The notes: generated by a model not told the origin, from the letters alone. Positions 35,322 through 44,464 are shown, numbered from the stretch's first letter. The stretch is DNA of 64,000 nucleotides from Myxococcus eversor (GCF_010894455.1 NZ_JAAIXY010000006.1:62001-126000), one strand, 5' to 3'. Program-made: numbers and translations.

Positions 35322-36158
35322 TCAGCCCGCGTCCCTGACGTGGGGCGGCGTCGGGAAGACGAGGCACAGGGTGTCGAACAAGGGCTCGCCCGGGGCCGTG
35401 TACACGGCTCCGAGCGCCCGCGCGGCCTGTGAGACTTCGGTGCCGAACGAAGGCACGAGGCAGATGTCCTCGGACTGCTTGAAGCGTCCCTCGAGCAGTC
35501 GCAGCCCGTGCCGCAGCATCGCCAGGTCCTGACGCCCCTCACGCACCGGCACCGAGGGGCCATTCGCATCGGGCCCGGGGAGCTTGCCCACGCTGGTGCT
35601 CAACTCGAAGCCGTCCGCGCGCTGGATGATGCGCAGCTTTCCCGGCGCCACCTCCGCCAGCCACGCGCGGAAACCGTCCTCGTCGCGCAAGACGAGCGGA
35701 TACGCCACTGGCGCGTCTGGATGCGCCAGCCACACCGCCTTGGCGGAGTCCCGCAGCATCGCGAGCAACTCGGACACCTGCGCCAGGAACGTGTCGGCGT
35801 CCGGCACCAGCAGGACCTCACGCCCCTTCACCCGCTCCGCGAGCCGCGCGAGGGACTCCGGACGCGCGGGCTCGAACGCCTCCGAGCCGAGCCGCACCTG
35901 CTCACCCGCGAGCGACAATCGCAGCGCGTTGGACGGAAGCGCTTCGCCATACACGGGCACGGACCCGGGCGCATCGCGTGGAACAGTCGGCCCTCCGTCC
36001 TCGGGCGCTTGGCTTGCTCCCGTGGAGAGCGAGGGCAATGGCTCGGGCTTCAGCGACTGCAGCGGCTCCGCGGCCTTCTCCTCGCGACAGCCCACCGCCG
36101 CGAGCAGCGGACACAGCACCACCACGAAGCCTCGAAGCGCCAGGGACGCGCTTCGCAT
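35322..36158 (-). CDS. Probable lipoprotein of unknown function
   Basis: A 278-residue protein with an N-terminal signal MRSASLALRGFVVVLCPLLAAVGC that fits a lipoprotein signal (Cys24 as the lipidated residue). A Pro/Ser-rich linker precedes a folded domain (for example REVLLVPDADTFLAQVSELLAMLRD) that resembles the biopolymer-transport ExbD-like periplasmic fold only in outline, so I name no family. The reading frame extends to an ATG at 36248 that overlaps the stop of the upstream gene (ATGA). That start would bury the signal peptide 30 residues in, so I prefer 36158, though coupling argues for 36248. It is probably cotranscribed with the App1-like gene. Confidence 0.65.
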   Translation of the reverse strand: MRSASLALRGFVVVLCPLLAAVGCREEKAAEPLQSLKPEPLPSLSTGASQAPEDGGPTVPRDAPGSVPVYGEALPSNALRLSLAGEQVRLGSEAFEPARPESLARLAERVKGREVLLVPDADTFLAQVSELLAMLRDSAKAVWLAHPDAPVAYPLVLRDEDGFRAWLAEVAPGKLRIIQRADGFELSTSVGKLPGPDANGPSVPVREGRQDLAMLRHGLRLLEGRFKQSEDICLVPSFGTEVSQAARALGAVYTAPGEPLFDTLCLVFPTPPHVRDAG

Positions 36159-36244
36159 CCGCGTGTCGAGGCAACGCCAGGTCGCGAGGCGAAGCCACGA
36201 GAGTCGCCATCGGCCCCGCGCCTCCGCGCCCCACCGAACGAACA

Positions 36245-37237
36245 TCATGGAGTCGACGGACCCGCCGTGGCAGGCAGCGCGGGCTTCGGCAGCGCGCTCG
36301 ACACACAGGCCGCGTCCGCCAGCCCCAGGCCCACGGCGTGCTCCGCCGCTTCACGCGCGTCCTTGAACAGCAGCATGTCCTGGAAGCGCTTCGTGTCCTT
36401 CGTGCGCCCCGCGTCGCGGATGTACACGGCCTTCACCCGCCCCGGGAACTCCTCGCGAATCTGCGCGTAGACCTCCGGGTCCTTCTCCCCCGAGTCCCCC
36501 ACCAACACGACGGGCAGCGAGAACTGCGTGAGCAGCCGGCGGATGATGGGCTGCTTGTAGTTGGACAGCGACGAAGGGCCCAAATCCCGCAGGTACACGC
36601 CGAAGCCCGCGGGGAACTGGTGCCGCTCCAAAAACCCCCGCACGCGCGGCAGGTACTGAACCGGCGAGCCGCTCACCAGCGCGAACGCCGACGACGTCCC
36701 GACGCCCCGCATGCAGCCGTAGAGCGCGGCCATGCCCGGCACCACCTCCTGCGTGTCGGAGTCCTTCAGCAACGCGGTCTGCACCAGCTTCGTCGGCTTC
36801 GTCACCTGCGTCACCGCCACCGTGTCGTCGAAGTCGGAGACCACCAGCAGCGACGTCGTCGCCGGCAGCACCTCCACCCGGGCACTGGCGATGGCGCCCT
36901 CCACCCACGCCTCCGCTTCGGAGGCGCCTTCCTTGAAGCGGCTTCCCTCGGGCGGCATCAAGGTCACTTCGAACCCACCGTCATGCCCGCTCGTCACGAT
37001 GGCGGTGACGCCCTGGAAGCGCACCGACACCTTCGCGCCTTCCCAGTTGGGGGCCACCAACCGCCGCACATTGCGCGACAGCGCCGAGCTTCCGTCCGAG
37101 GGCGCCTCCTTCAGCACGCGTCCCTGAAACATGACGCGCTCTGGCAATCCCAACACAGGCGCGAGCAACACCGCTGGAGCCGCCAGAACGTCGGAACCCC
37201 CCAGTAGAACACCCAGGACAAAGAGCCGAGCAAGCAT
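36245..37237 (-). CDS. App1-type (DUF2183) phosphatase, exported
   Basis: A 330-residue protein with an N-terminal signal peptide (LARLFVLGVLLGGSDVLAAP) and a HAD-like catalytic domain of the App1 phosphatidate phosphatase family. Motifs: LLVVSDFDDTVAVTQV (nucleophile DxDxT/V), FALVSGSPVQYLPRVRGFLE, SNYKQPIIRRLL and VLVGDSGEKDPEVYAQI. The family dephosphorylates phosphatidate in yeast; the bacterial substrate is less certain. The ATG at 37235-37237 is preferred to the TTG two codons upstream; neither has a clear ribosome binding site. It precedes the lipoprotein gene and is divergent from the kinase gene. Confidence 0.85.
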   Translation of the reverse strand: MLARLFVLGVLLGGSDVLAAPAVLLAPVLGLPERVMFQGRVLKEAPSDGSSALSRNVRRLVAPNWEGAKVSVRFQGVTAIVTSGHDGGFEVTLMPPEGSRFKEGASEAEAWVEGAIASARVEVLPATTSLLVVSDFDDTVAVTQVTKPTKLVQTALLKDSDTQEVVPGMAALYGCMRGVGTSSAFALVSGSPVQYLPRVRGFLERHQFPAGFGVYLRDLGPSSLSNYKQPIIRRLLTQFSLPVVLVGDSGEKDPEVYAQIREEFPGRVKAVYIRDAGRTKDTKRFQDMLLFKDAREAAEHAVGLGLADAACVSSALPKPALPATAGPSTP

Positions 37238-37368
37238 GGTCAACGGAATTTTCCCGTGTTAACGTTTCAAGAGCCCTGATGATAGCTTCGCGCAGGTTTC
37301 GAGAGGCGTGTTGGAGTCGTGGAGGGGCAGCACATCGGCCCGGTGCGCCCAGAGGAGCCGGAAGACAC

Positions 37369-39699
37369 GTGGAGCACCCGTCCGAAGGGCTCGATTTCGG
37401 CAAGTACACGTTGCTCGAGCGCATCGCGACGGGCGGCATGGCGGAGATCTTCCGCGCCCGGATGACCGCGGTGGCGGGGGTCACCAAGCCCGTCGTCATC
37501 AAGAAGATCCTCCCGGGCTACGCGGACAAGAGCGCCTTCGTCTCCATGTTCGTCAACGAGGCGCGCATCGCCGCGGGGCTGAGCCACGGCAACATCGCCC
37601 AGGTCTTCGACTTCGGCGAAGTGGGCGGCCAGTACTTCATCGCGATGGAGTGGGTGGACGGGCATCCGCTGTCACGGGTGCTGCGACGGGCCCGCGAGAA
37701 GGGGCTCTACACCCTACCCCAACCGCTGGCCCTGCTGGTGACGGTGGAGGTGCTCAAGGGACTGGCCTACGCCCACACCCGCCTGGATGACCGGGGCCGC
37801 CCGCTGCACATCATCCACCGCGACGTCAGCCCGCAGAACGTGCTCCTGAGCTTCGAGGGCCAGGTGAAGCTGGTGGACTTCGGCATCGCCCGGGCGCGGC
37901 TCGCGGGCCACGGCGCCAGCGACGAATCCGACGAGACAGAGGCCAAGGGCAAGTACGCGTACTTCGCGCCGGAGCAGGCCCGGGGCCGGGAGCTGGACGC
38001 GCGCGCGGACATCTTCGCGGCGGGCACGCTCCTGTACGAGACGCTGTGCGGGCGGCTGCCCTTCGAAGGCGCCATCCCGGACGTGATGCGCAAAATCGCG
38101 CTGGGCGACTTTCCGCGCCCCCGCGAGCTGGAGCCGGACATCCCACCGGCCCTGGAGCGCATCCTCCTCACCGCCCTCGCCGTGGAGCGCGACCAGCGCT
38201 ACCCCACCGCCGAGGCCTTCGCCGAGGCCCTCACCCGCTACCTGCACACCGCCACGCCCGACGTCTCCTCCAGCGCGCTGGCCCACTTCATGGGCTACCT
38301 GTTCGAGACGGAGCTGGTGGCGGATGGACGGCCCGTGCTCCTGCCGCGCGAGTTCCTCGCGCAGATGGCTCGCTGGACGCGCGCTCCCGCCGACCGACGC
38401 ACCGTCCACGAGCCGCCTCCGCTCGACCTGCCTCCGCCGCCCGAGTCCATCCCGGTCCCTCGCGCTCCGACGCCCGGAGAGGGCCGCCGAGAGCGCACCA
38501 CCCAGCCCATCCCGGCGGTGCCCGGCCCTTCGGAGCCCTCCACCGTCCCGGAGAGTGAAGCGCCCACCGAGCCGCCCCATCCCGCGCCCCGGCCTCCGGG
38601 CGGCTTCCGCCTGCCGCGCGCGGTGGTGCTGGGCGCGCCGGTGCTGGCCGCCGTGGGCGTGGCGCTCCTGGTGATGGCGATGGGGCGCAACGGCACCTTC
38701 TCCGTGGAGCTGAGCTCCTCGCCCCCCGGCGCCACCATCCGGGTGGATGGCCGCATGCTGGGCTCCGTCACGCCCGCCCTCCTCACCCACCTGCCCGCCG
38801 ACAGCGAGCACCTGCTGGAGGTCCAGATTCCCGGCATGGTGCCGTGGAGCCAGGTGGTGCGCGCGGAGCGGGGAAACACCCTCGCGGTCCACGCGCGGCT
38901 CCGTCCTCGACTGAACACTCCCTCCTCCGGGGCCGCCGCCCTCGCCGAGGACAAGGCCCCGCACGAACCGCTGCTCCAGGACGCGGACTGGGCTCCCGGA
39001 GGCCAGCGCCTGTCCGCCGTGAGTCACGCCTTCCGCGTCCCGCTGACGTCCGCCGCGCGCGTGTCGTTGGACCCGGCCCGCACCTACCTGGTGCACACCG
39101 AGGGACGCATGTCCCTGGGGGGACCGATGGCCGTGGAGCACGCCGGCTACTTCGTGGAGGGTGACAGCGAACTGCCCGCGCACGAGTCCTTCGGCCTGCT
39201 CGGTCCCGACGAGCAGCTCATCCGCCACGCCACCGTCCTCTATGTCTTCGCGCTGGACGCGCGGCGCGAGGACAACCGGGGCGGGCTCCAGGTGCGCGTG
39301 CGGGAGCTGGGCGGACCCACCCATCCGCCGTTCCGCCTGGACGCGCGCCACCACGCGGTGAAGCTCTCGCGCGCGGACCGCTTCGTCCTCCATGCGTTGG
39401 ACCCGGGCACCACGTACGAAGTGGTGCTGCGCTACACCGCCGAGCCCGCCCGGACGCGGGGCCTGGGCGGCGGTCCCGTGGGACGGGTGCTCGGCCTGGT
39501 GGGCACGGACCAGGGCCCCGACGGCTCGCCCAGCGGCCTGGCGCTGCTGGAAGTGGGGCAGCCATCCCGGTTGAGGGGCGCGTCCTGGCTCCAGCTCGCC
39601 TTCCCGGACGACAACCTGGCGGACAACACCGGCACCCTGCTCCTGGAGGTCATCCCCACCGCGCAGCCCGAGCGACGCAACGAGCGCCCCACGCGTTGA
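37369..39699 (+). CDS. Hanks-type Ser/Thr protein kinase with PEGA domain
   Basis: A 776-residue membrane kinase. The kinase domain (about 12-285) has a degenerate Gly loop (IATGGMAEIF), VVIKKIL with the ATP Lys, catalytic loop HRDVSPQN, DFG and APEQ, so it should be active. A Pro-rich linker (about 345-410) leads to a membrane span (about 418-438, VVLGAPVLAAVGVALLVMAM), then a PEGA domain (FSVELSSSPPGATIRVDGRMLGSVTP) and about 250 beta-rich residues of unknown fold. GTG at 37369 is chosen because GAGGAG precedes it. The HRDVSPQN variant is typical of myxobacterial kinases. An external ligand at the C-terminal half is inferred. Confidence 0.92.
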   Translation: MEHPSEGLDFGKYTLLERIATGGMAEIFRARMTAVAGVTKPVVIKKILPGYADKSAFVSMFVNEARIAAGLSHGNIAQVFDFGEVGGQYFIAMEWVDGHPLSRVLRRAREKGLYTLPQPLALLVTVEVLKGLAYAHTRLDDRGRPLHIIHRDVSPQNVLLSFEGQVKLVDFGIARARLAGHGASDESDETEAKGKYAYFAPEQARGRELDARADIFAAGTLLYETLCGRLPFEGAIPDVMRKIALGDFPRPRELEPDIPPALERILLTALAVERDQRYPTAEAFAEALTRYLHTATPDVSSSALAHFMGYLFETELVADGRPVLLPREFLAQMARWTRAPADRRTVHEPPPLDLPPPPESIPVPRAPTPGEGRRERTTQPIPAVPGPSEPSTVPESEAPTEPPHPAPRPPGGFRLPRAVVLGAPVLAAVGVALLVMAMGRNGTFSVELSSSPPGATIRVDGRMLGSVTPALLTHLPADSEHLLEVQIPGMVPWSQVVRAERGNTLAVHARLRPRLNTPSSGAAALAEDKAPHEPLLQDADWAPGGQRLSAVSHAFRVPLTSAARVSLDPARTYLVHTEGRMSLGGPMAVEHAGYFVEGDSELPAHESFGLLGPDEQLIRHATVLYVFALDARREDNRGGLQVRVRELGGPTHPPFRLDARHHAVKLSRADRFVLHALDPGTTYEVVLRYTAEPARTRGLGGGPVGRVLGLVGTDQGPDGSPSGLALLEVGQPSRLRGASWLQLAFPDDNLADNTGTLLLEVIPTAQPERRNERPTR

Positions 39700-39787
39700 C
39701 GGGTTGCTACAGCCGTGCAGCGACCTGTCGCCGAAAAGTTGATCCTCCGGGCCCTCCCCCTACCCTGGGCGACAAGGAGGGCTCAAC

Positions 39788-40000
39788 ATGTTGAAGCTGA
39801 TGGCGGTGGCCGTCGTAGGTGCGGTGGTGCTGGGGACGGTGGGGCTGTCCGGTCGCGTGGATGCGCGGCCAGGGAGCACGGAAGCAGGGCCGACGCAGGC
39901 GCAGGTGGAGGCGGCGCTGGACGCACGGCAGAAGGAGCTTCTGGGCATCCTTTTGGAGGCACAGCGAACGGGCGAACGCACGGCGTCGGTTCACCGGTAA
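39788..40000 (+). CDS. Small exported or membrane-anchored protein
   Basis: A 70-residue protein with a very strong ribosome binding site (AAGGAGGG, seven bases before ATG). The N-terminus LKLMAVAVVGAVVLGTVGLSG is a signal peptide or membrane anchor; the rest is a polar helix (TQAQVEAALDARQKELLGILLEAQRTGE). I do not recognise the family. It lies between the kinase gene and carD, 72 bases before carD. TTGATC and TACCCT, 16 bases apart at 39739-39766, could be its promoter, but the match is weak. Confidence 0.65.
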   Translation: MLKLMAVAVVGAVVLGTVGLSGRVDARPGSTEAGPTQAQVEAALDARQKELLGILLEAQRTGERTASVHR

Positions 40001-40072
40001 TCTCGTGGCGTCGAACGCGAACCGGTGCTAAGCCCGGACCTCCTTTGACGTCCATCTGCCCGTGAGGGGGAC

Positions 40073-41038
40073 ATGCCTGAAGGGTCCGCGTCACTCAACC
40101 AGCTGGCGGTCGGCGACCGGGTCGTCTATCCGAATCAGGGTGTCTGCCGCGTCACCGCCATCGACACGAAAGTAGTGGCGGGACAGAGCCTCGTCTTCGT
40201 CACGATGCGCCGGGAGGAAGACGGCGCCGTGGTCATGGTGCCCGAGGCCAAGGTCGTGGCCATCGGCGTGCGCAAGGTCGCCAATGCCGAGGACGTGAAG
40301 AGCGTCTTCGCCTTCCTGCGCTCGGACGGCGACAAGGCCGACCTGGACTGGAAGCAGCGCGCTCGCACCAACCTGGAACGGATGACCCAAGGCGGCATCC
40401 TGGGCCTGGCCGAAGTCGTGAAGGACCTGCAGATCCTCAGCGAGCTGCGGCCCCTGCCGACCAAGGAGCGTGAGCTGTACGACAATGCCCGGCACCTCCT
40501 GGTGTCGGAAGTCGCCGCCGCGCTCGGCACCGCCGAGGTCAACGCCGAAGACGCCATCGACATCGTCCTCTTCCCGCCCGGCCGCGAGCGCCCCAAGCGC
40601 ACCGCCGCCGAGTTCGCGCGCGGAGAGGAAGACGACCTGGGTCTGGACGGCGACCTGCTGGGGCTCGACGGAGACCTGGACCTGCCCTCCGAGGAGGAGG
40701 CGCCGGCCGAGCCCGCCGAAGAGGAGAACTCCGAGGAAGAGGGCGAGGAGTCCGAGGAGAAGTCCTCCGACGAAGACGCCCCCAAGAAGCGCGGCCGTCC
40801 GCCCAAGGCCAAGCCCGAGGAGGCCGAGGGCGCCGAGCCCGCCGCTCCGAAGAAGCGCGGCCGTCCGCCCAAGCCGAAGCCGGAGGCGCCTCCTCCTGGC
40901 GCCGAGCCCGCCGCGCCCAAGAAGCGCGGCCGTCCGCCCAAGGCCAAGCCGCCCGAGGCGGAGGGCGCCGAGCCCGCCGCGCCCAAGAAGCGTGGCCGTC
41001 CTCCCAAGGCGAAGCCCGCCGAGGGTGGCGAGGACTGA
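40073..41038 (+). CDS. carD: CarD: HMGA-like global regulator with RNA polymerase-binding domain and four AT hooks
   Basis: In M. xanthus CarD works with CarG in light-induced carotenoid synthesis, fruiting body development and other ECF-sigma-controlled responses. The 321 residues fit it exactly. The N-terminal CarD/CdnL/TRCF domain (about 8-165; VGDRVVYPNQGVCRVTAID) binds RNA polymerase beta. An acidic stretch (about 185-235) follows, then four AT hooks with core RGRPPK at 240-245, 262-267, 285-290 and 307-312, spaced 22-23 residues. The M. xanthus protein is about 316 residues with four hooks. The ATG follows GAGGGGG. carG lies 74 bases downstream. Confidence 0.96.
   Translation: MPEGSASLNQLAVGDRVVYPNQGVCRVTAIDTKVVAGQSLVFVTMRREEDGAVVMVPEAKVVAIGVRKVANAEDVKSVFAFLRSDGDKADLDWKQRARTNLERMTQGGILGLAEVVKDLQILSELRPLPTKERELYDNARHLLVSEVAAALGTAEVNAEDAIDIVLFPPGRERPKRTAAEFARGEEDDLGLDGDLLGLDGDLDLPSEEEAPAEPAEEENSEEEGEESEEKSSDEDAPKKRGRPPKAKPEEAEGAEPAAPKKRGRPPKPKPEAPPPGAEPAAPKKRGRPPKAKPPEAEGAEPAAPKKRGRPPKAKPAEGGED
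40778..41017 (+). repeat. Four imperfect direct repeats encoding the CarD AT hooks
   Basis: Four copies of a unit encoding PKKRGRPPKxKP, 66-69 bases apart, are nearly identical in DNA around CCCAAGAAGCGCGGCCGTCC. The variable spacers are Glu/Ala/Pro-rich. Hook number could change by recombination. Confidence 0.85.
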
Positions 41039-41112
41039 CAGTCGACACCCGAGTCCCGGGGGCGGTGCTCATGGCCCCCCTCCGAGGGCCCTTTGCGCCG
41101 AGGTGACGCCCC

Positions 41113-41625
41113 GTGATTCGCATCGTGACGCTGGACCCCTTCGAGGAAAAGCCGCTCGCCAAGCTCAAGAGCACGCTCTACACGGCGTTCGGCGTGGGCA
41201 GCGAGCACTCCGGCAGCGCGGAGATTCCTCCCGGGCTCGGCGAGCCGCTCGACGCCGAGAAGCTGCTGGACCAGGTGAAGGGCATTCGCGCCTACCAGGA
41301 TGACAAGGTGCTGCTGCTGACATCGCGCAAGCTGAAGGAGCGCGAGCTGCCCAGCGGCGTGGCCCCCACTCCGGGCTTCTCGCGCCAGGGCAAGGACCGC
41401 GCGGTCATCACCCTGCAACCCCACAAAGATTTGGAGGCCAGCTTCAAGCCGGTGGCCCGCCAGGCGCTCCACCAGCTCGGCCACCTCTGGGAGCTGCACC
41501 ACTGCCTGGACCCGCGGTGCTCGATGTACCCGCCCTGGACGCCGTCGTTCAACTCGGGCGAGCCCATCTTCTGCACCTTCTGCCGGGAAAAGAGCGAGCA
41601 GAAGATTCGCCTTGCGAAGTCCTAG
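41113..41625 (+). CDS. carG: CarG: metzincin-like zinc protein, partner of CarD
   Basis: The zinc-binding partner of CarD; in M. xanthus it has no protease activity and acts only with CarD. The 170 residues carry an altered archaemetzincin site: H120-Q121-x2-H124-x5-H130-C131-x4-C136 and then C154-x2-C157. The consensus HExxHxxGxxHC has its catalytic Glu replaced by Gln121, as reported for CarG, and the Gly replaced by Glu127. The His/Cys set can still bind two zinc ions. The GTG start at 41113 follows GAGGTGA. It is cotranscribed with carD. Confidence 0.94.
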   Translation: MIRIVTLDPFEEKPLAKLKSTLYTAFGVGSEHSGSAEIPPGLGEPLDAEKLLDQVKGIRAYQDDKVLLLTSRKLKERELPSGVAPTPGFSRQGKDRAVITLQPHKDLEASFKPVARQALHQLGHLWELHHCLDPRCSMYPPWTPSFNSGEPIFCTFCREKSEQKIRLAKS

Positions 41626-42562
41626 CACCGCACGCGCGCTGCCCCTCCTGGAGCTGGGGGGCCTCTTGCTGGTCGCGCTCCTGGCGCTGCTCTTCCACCT
41701 GCGACTGCCGGGCAAGCTCCCCTCCGAGGCGAGCTACCGCGCGGTGGCGGAGCGGCTCCAGGCGGAGGCCCGTCCTGGTGACGCCGTCCTCCTGTTCCCC
41801 TGGTGGGCGGAGCGCGCCCGCCTCTTCCTCCCGCCGTCGCTGCCCGTCTACGGCTACCTGGGCTCGGACCGGGATGACCTCTCCGCGCATCCGCGCGTCT
41901 GGGTGCTGGGCCAGCCGGAGCTGCCGCGCTCGGACGAGGACGCCTTCCTCGCGAGCTTCCTGCCGGAGCGCCGCGCCGTGGGAACCGCCACGCACGAGGG
42001 GCCGCTGTCGCTGGCCCTCTACGAGAATGGTCGCCACCGGCCTCGCCGCTTCGATGCCGCGGACCTCGTGTCTCGCGCGCGGGTGTATCTGGAGTCCGAC
42101 GACGGTGCGCGCCAGCCCTGTCCCTTCGACGGCACGGCGCACCGCTGCCCAGGGCCGGGCAACGTGTACGTCGCGCGGGAGTGGCACGAAATCCTCTATG
42201 AGCCGCGCCGCTGCTTGTGGATGCCCGCGCCGGGTGGAGCGCGGCGCCTCGTCGCGGAGTTCGACGGTGTGCCCGGCGACGTGGGCCTGCGGTTGGAGGG
42301 CGGCATCATCTTCGAGTACGCCTTCCCCCGGGACGCGCAGCTGACGCCGGCCGTGCTGGGCGTGGACGACGCGGCCAGTGGCGCGCGGCTGATGGAAGTG
42401 GCGATAGCGCCGGGCCAGGAGGGCGTGAAGAAGTCGGAGGTCCATCTGCCTCCGGGCGAGGCGCGCACGGTGAAGGTGTGGGTCCGCTCACAGAATCCGG
42501 ACCGGCGTGCGGTGTGCCTGGACGTGCTGGCGGTGGAGCCGGCGGTGGGGGTGAAGGGATGA
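41612..42562 (+). CDS. Membrane-anchored protein coupled to a GT-C glycosyltransferase
   Basis: A 316-residue protein with one N-terminal membrane span (LELGGLLLVALLALLFHLRL, about 13-32) and a periplasmic domain. The segment GDAVLLFPWWAERARLFLPPSLPVYGYLG resembles the soluble C-terminal part of GT39-type glycosyltransferases. The start is TTG at 41612, overlapping the end of carG by 14 bases; no ATG or GTG in frame is near. Its stop overlaps the next gene by four bases, so the two act together, probably in cell-surface glycosylation. Family not identified. Confidence 0.65.
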   Translation: MRSPSTARALPLLELGGLLLVALLALLFHLRLPGKLPSEASYRAVAERLQAEARPGDAVLLFPWWAERARLFLPPSLPVYGYLGSDRDDLSAHPRVWVLGQPELPRSDEDAFLASFLPERRAVGTATHEGPLSLALYENGRHRPRRFDAADLVSRARVYLESDDGARQPCPFDGTAHRCPGPGNVYVAREWHEILYEPRRCLWMPAPGGARRLVAEFDGVPGDVGLRLEGGIIFEYAFPRDAQLTPAVLGVDDAASGARLMEVAIAPGQEGVKKSEVHLPPGEARTVKVWVRSQNPDRRAVCLDVLAVEPAVGVKG

Positions 42563-44403
42563 TGGGCAGGCCCGCCACCCGGGACGAGAAATACGTGGCG
42601 TGGGCGCTGTGGGCGCTCGCCTTCGTGGCGCTGTGGCTGACGGAGTCCGCGGTGGGCTACACGCGCGACGAGAGCGTCTACTTCGCCGCGGCGGAGGGCT
42701 ACGCGAGCTGGTTCCGGCAGCTCTTCCATTCGCCGGCGAAGGCGCTGACGGACGCGGCCATCGTCCGCGCGTGGGACTACAACCACGAGCACCCCGCGCT
42801 GATGAAGACGCTGTTCGGGCTGAGCCACCTGCTCTTCCACGACACGCTGGGGTGGATGCGCTCGGCCACGGCGTTCCGGCTGCCGGCCTTCGCCCTGGCG
42901 GCGATGGTGCCCGCGCTGAGCTTCCTGTTTGGCAGCGCGCTGTATGGACGCACCGCCGGACTGTTCGCCGCGTTCGCCTTCATGCTGGTGCCGCGCCAGT
43001 ACTTCAACGCGGAGCTGGCGTGCTTCGATTTGCCCGTGGCCGCGCTGTGGCTGCTCGTCGTGTACTGCTTCTGGCGGGCGTTGGAGGACACGCGGTGGGG
43101 AGTGGCCTGTGGCGTGGCCTTCGGACTTGCGCTGGCCACCAAGCACAACGCGCTGTTCCTGCCCTTCGTGCTGACGCCCTTCGCGCTGTGGCGGGCCTGG
43201 ACGGCGAGCGAGAGTGCGCCCGAGGCGCGCGGGTGGCTCCTGCGCTTCGTGGGCGTGTTCTCCGCGGTGGCGGTGTTCTACGGGCTCCTCGTCCTGTCAC
43301 TGGGTGGCGGAGAGGGCTTCCAGCAGAAGTTCCTGCTGCTCAGTCCCCACACGCTGCTCTTCGTCAGCCTCGCGGCGGGCGGCGCGTGGACGCTCAAGGG
43401 GATGGAGAAGGTGAGCGCGCCGGTGACGCGGGCGCTGGTCCCGGTGGCGGCGATGGCGGTGCTCGGCCCCGTCATCTTCTATCTGCACTGGCCCTACCTC
43501 TGGCACCAGCCGGTGGACCGCACCGCGTGGTACCTGGCGTTCCACGCGAAGCACAACCACTACGCGTGGTTCTATCTGGGCACGCTCTTGCGCGAGCCTC
43601 CCTTCCCCCTGTCCTACGTGGTGGTGAAGACGGCCCTCACGGTGCCCACCAGCCTCTTCGCGCCCATGGTGACGGGCTTCGTCGCGCTGGCGGCGCGCGT
43701 GGTGCTGGGGCAGCTCGAGCGGACACGCGCCTGGGTGCGCCCCCCGACGATGGCGGAGGCGCTCGTCGGGGTGAACGCGGTGACGTCCATCCTCATCATC
43801 AGCCACCCCCAGGTGCCCCACTTCGGCGGGGTGAAGCACTGGTTCCCGTCCATGGTGTTCCTGGGACTGCTAGCCGGACAGGCGGTGTCGCGAGGCTGCG
43901 CGGCGCTGGTGGAGCGACTCAAGGAGCGCTGGCCCTCGCTGCCGGGTGTCGCCGTGGTGACGGGCGTGTTCGCGCTGCTCCTGGCGCCCGCGCTGGTGTA
44001 CTCGGCGCGCGTGTTCCCCTACGGGACGGCGGCCTACTCTGAGCTGGCGGGAGGCGCTGCGGGCGCGGCGACGTTGGGCATGCAGCGCCAGTTCTGGTCC
44101 AGCCACGTCACCGGCGTGCTGCCGTGGATCAACGAGCACGCGAAGCCGGGCGCGCGGCTGTTCCTGCATGAGGTGCACGGGGGCTCGTTCCGCGACTACC
44201 AGCGCAACGGCATGCTCCGGCCGGACTTGCGCGCGGTGGGCAGTCCCTTCGACGCGGACATCGTCGCGTACCAGTACCACCAGGAGTTTCGCGAGTACGA
44301 GTTCCAGACGTGGCAGGCCTTCGGCACGCGCACGCCGGCGACGGGCCTGTACCTGGACGAGACGCCGCAGGTGGTCGTCTACGTCAGGCCCGAGTCACGG
44401 TGA
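42559..44403 (+). CDS. GT-C family glycosyltransferase (PMT/ArnT-like)
   Basis: A 614-residue integral membrane protein with about eleven to twelve spans. ESAVGYTRDESVYFAAAEGY has the DE motif in the first periplasmic loop that is catalytic in PMT, ArnT and other polyprenyl-phosphate-sugar-dependent transferases; AFRLPAFALAAMVPAL and GVAFGLALATKHNALFLPF are typical of the family. The C-terminal periplasmic part (about 500-614) is soluble. Acceptor (protein, lipid A or other glycan) unknown. The ATG at 42559 overlaps the upstream stop (ATGA). Confidence 0.82.
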   Translation: MMGRPATRDEKYVAWALWALAFVALWLTESAVGYTRDESVYFAAAEGYASWFRQLFHSPAKALTDAAIVRAWDYNHEHPALMKTLFGLSHLLFHDTLGWMRSATAFRLPAFALAAMVPALSFLFGSALYGRTAGLFAAFAFMLVPRQYFNAELACFDLPVAALWLLVVYCFWRALEDTRWGVACGVAFGLALATKHNALFLPFVLTPFALWRAWTASESAPEARGWLLRFVGVFSAVAVFYGLLVLSLGGGEGFQQKFLLLSPHTLLFVSLAAGGAWTLKGMEKVSAPVTRALVPVAAMAVLGPVIFYLHWPYLWHQPVDRTAWYLAFHAKHNHYAWFYLGTLLREPPFPLSYVVVKTALTVPTSLFAPMVTGFVALAARVVLGQLERTRAWVRPPTMAEALVGVNAVTSILIISHPQVPHFGGVKHWFPSMVFLGLLAGQAVSRGCAALVERLKERWPSLPGVAVVTGVFALLLAPALVYSARVFPYGTAAYSELAGGAAGAATLGMQRQFWSSHVTGVLPWINEHAKPGARLFLHEVHGGSFRDYQRNGMLRPDLRAVGSPFDADIVAYQYHQEFREYEFQTWQAFGTRTPATGLYLDETPQVVVYVRPESR

Positions 44404-44464
44404 GCTGCTGCGACAGCGATTTCGAAACCCATCAACGCCGTGCGGCAGGCGCCCCGCGTCACCT

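Noticed and set aside
36159..36248. Upstream ATG of the lipoprotein gene that overlaps the App1 stop
   Set aside because: It would put 30 Arg/Trp-rich residues before a good lipoprotein signal. Coupling by ATGA is still possible, so I noted it in the feature.
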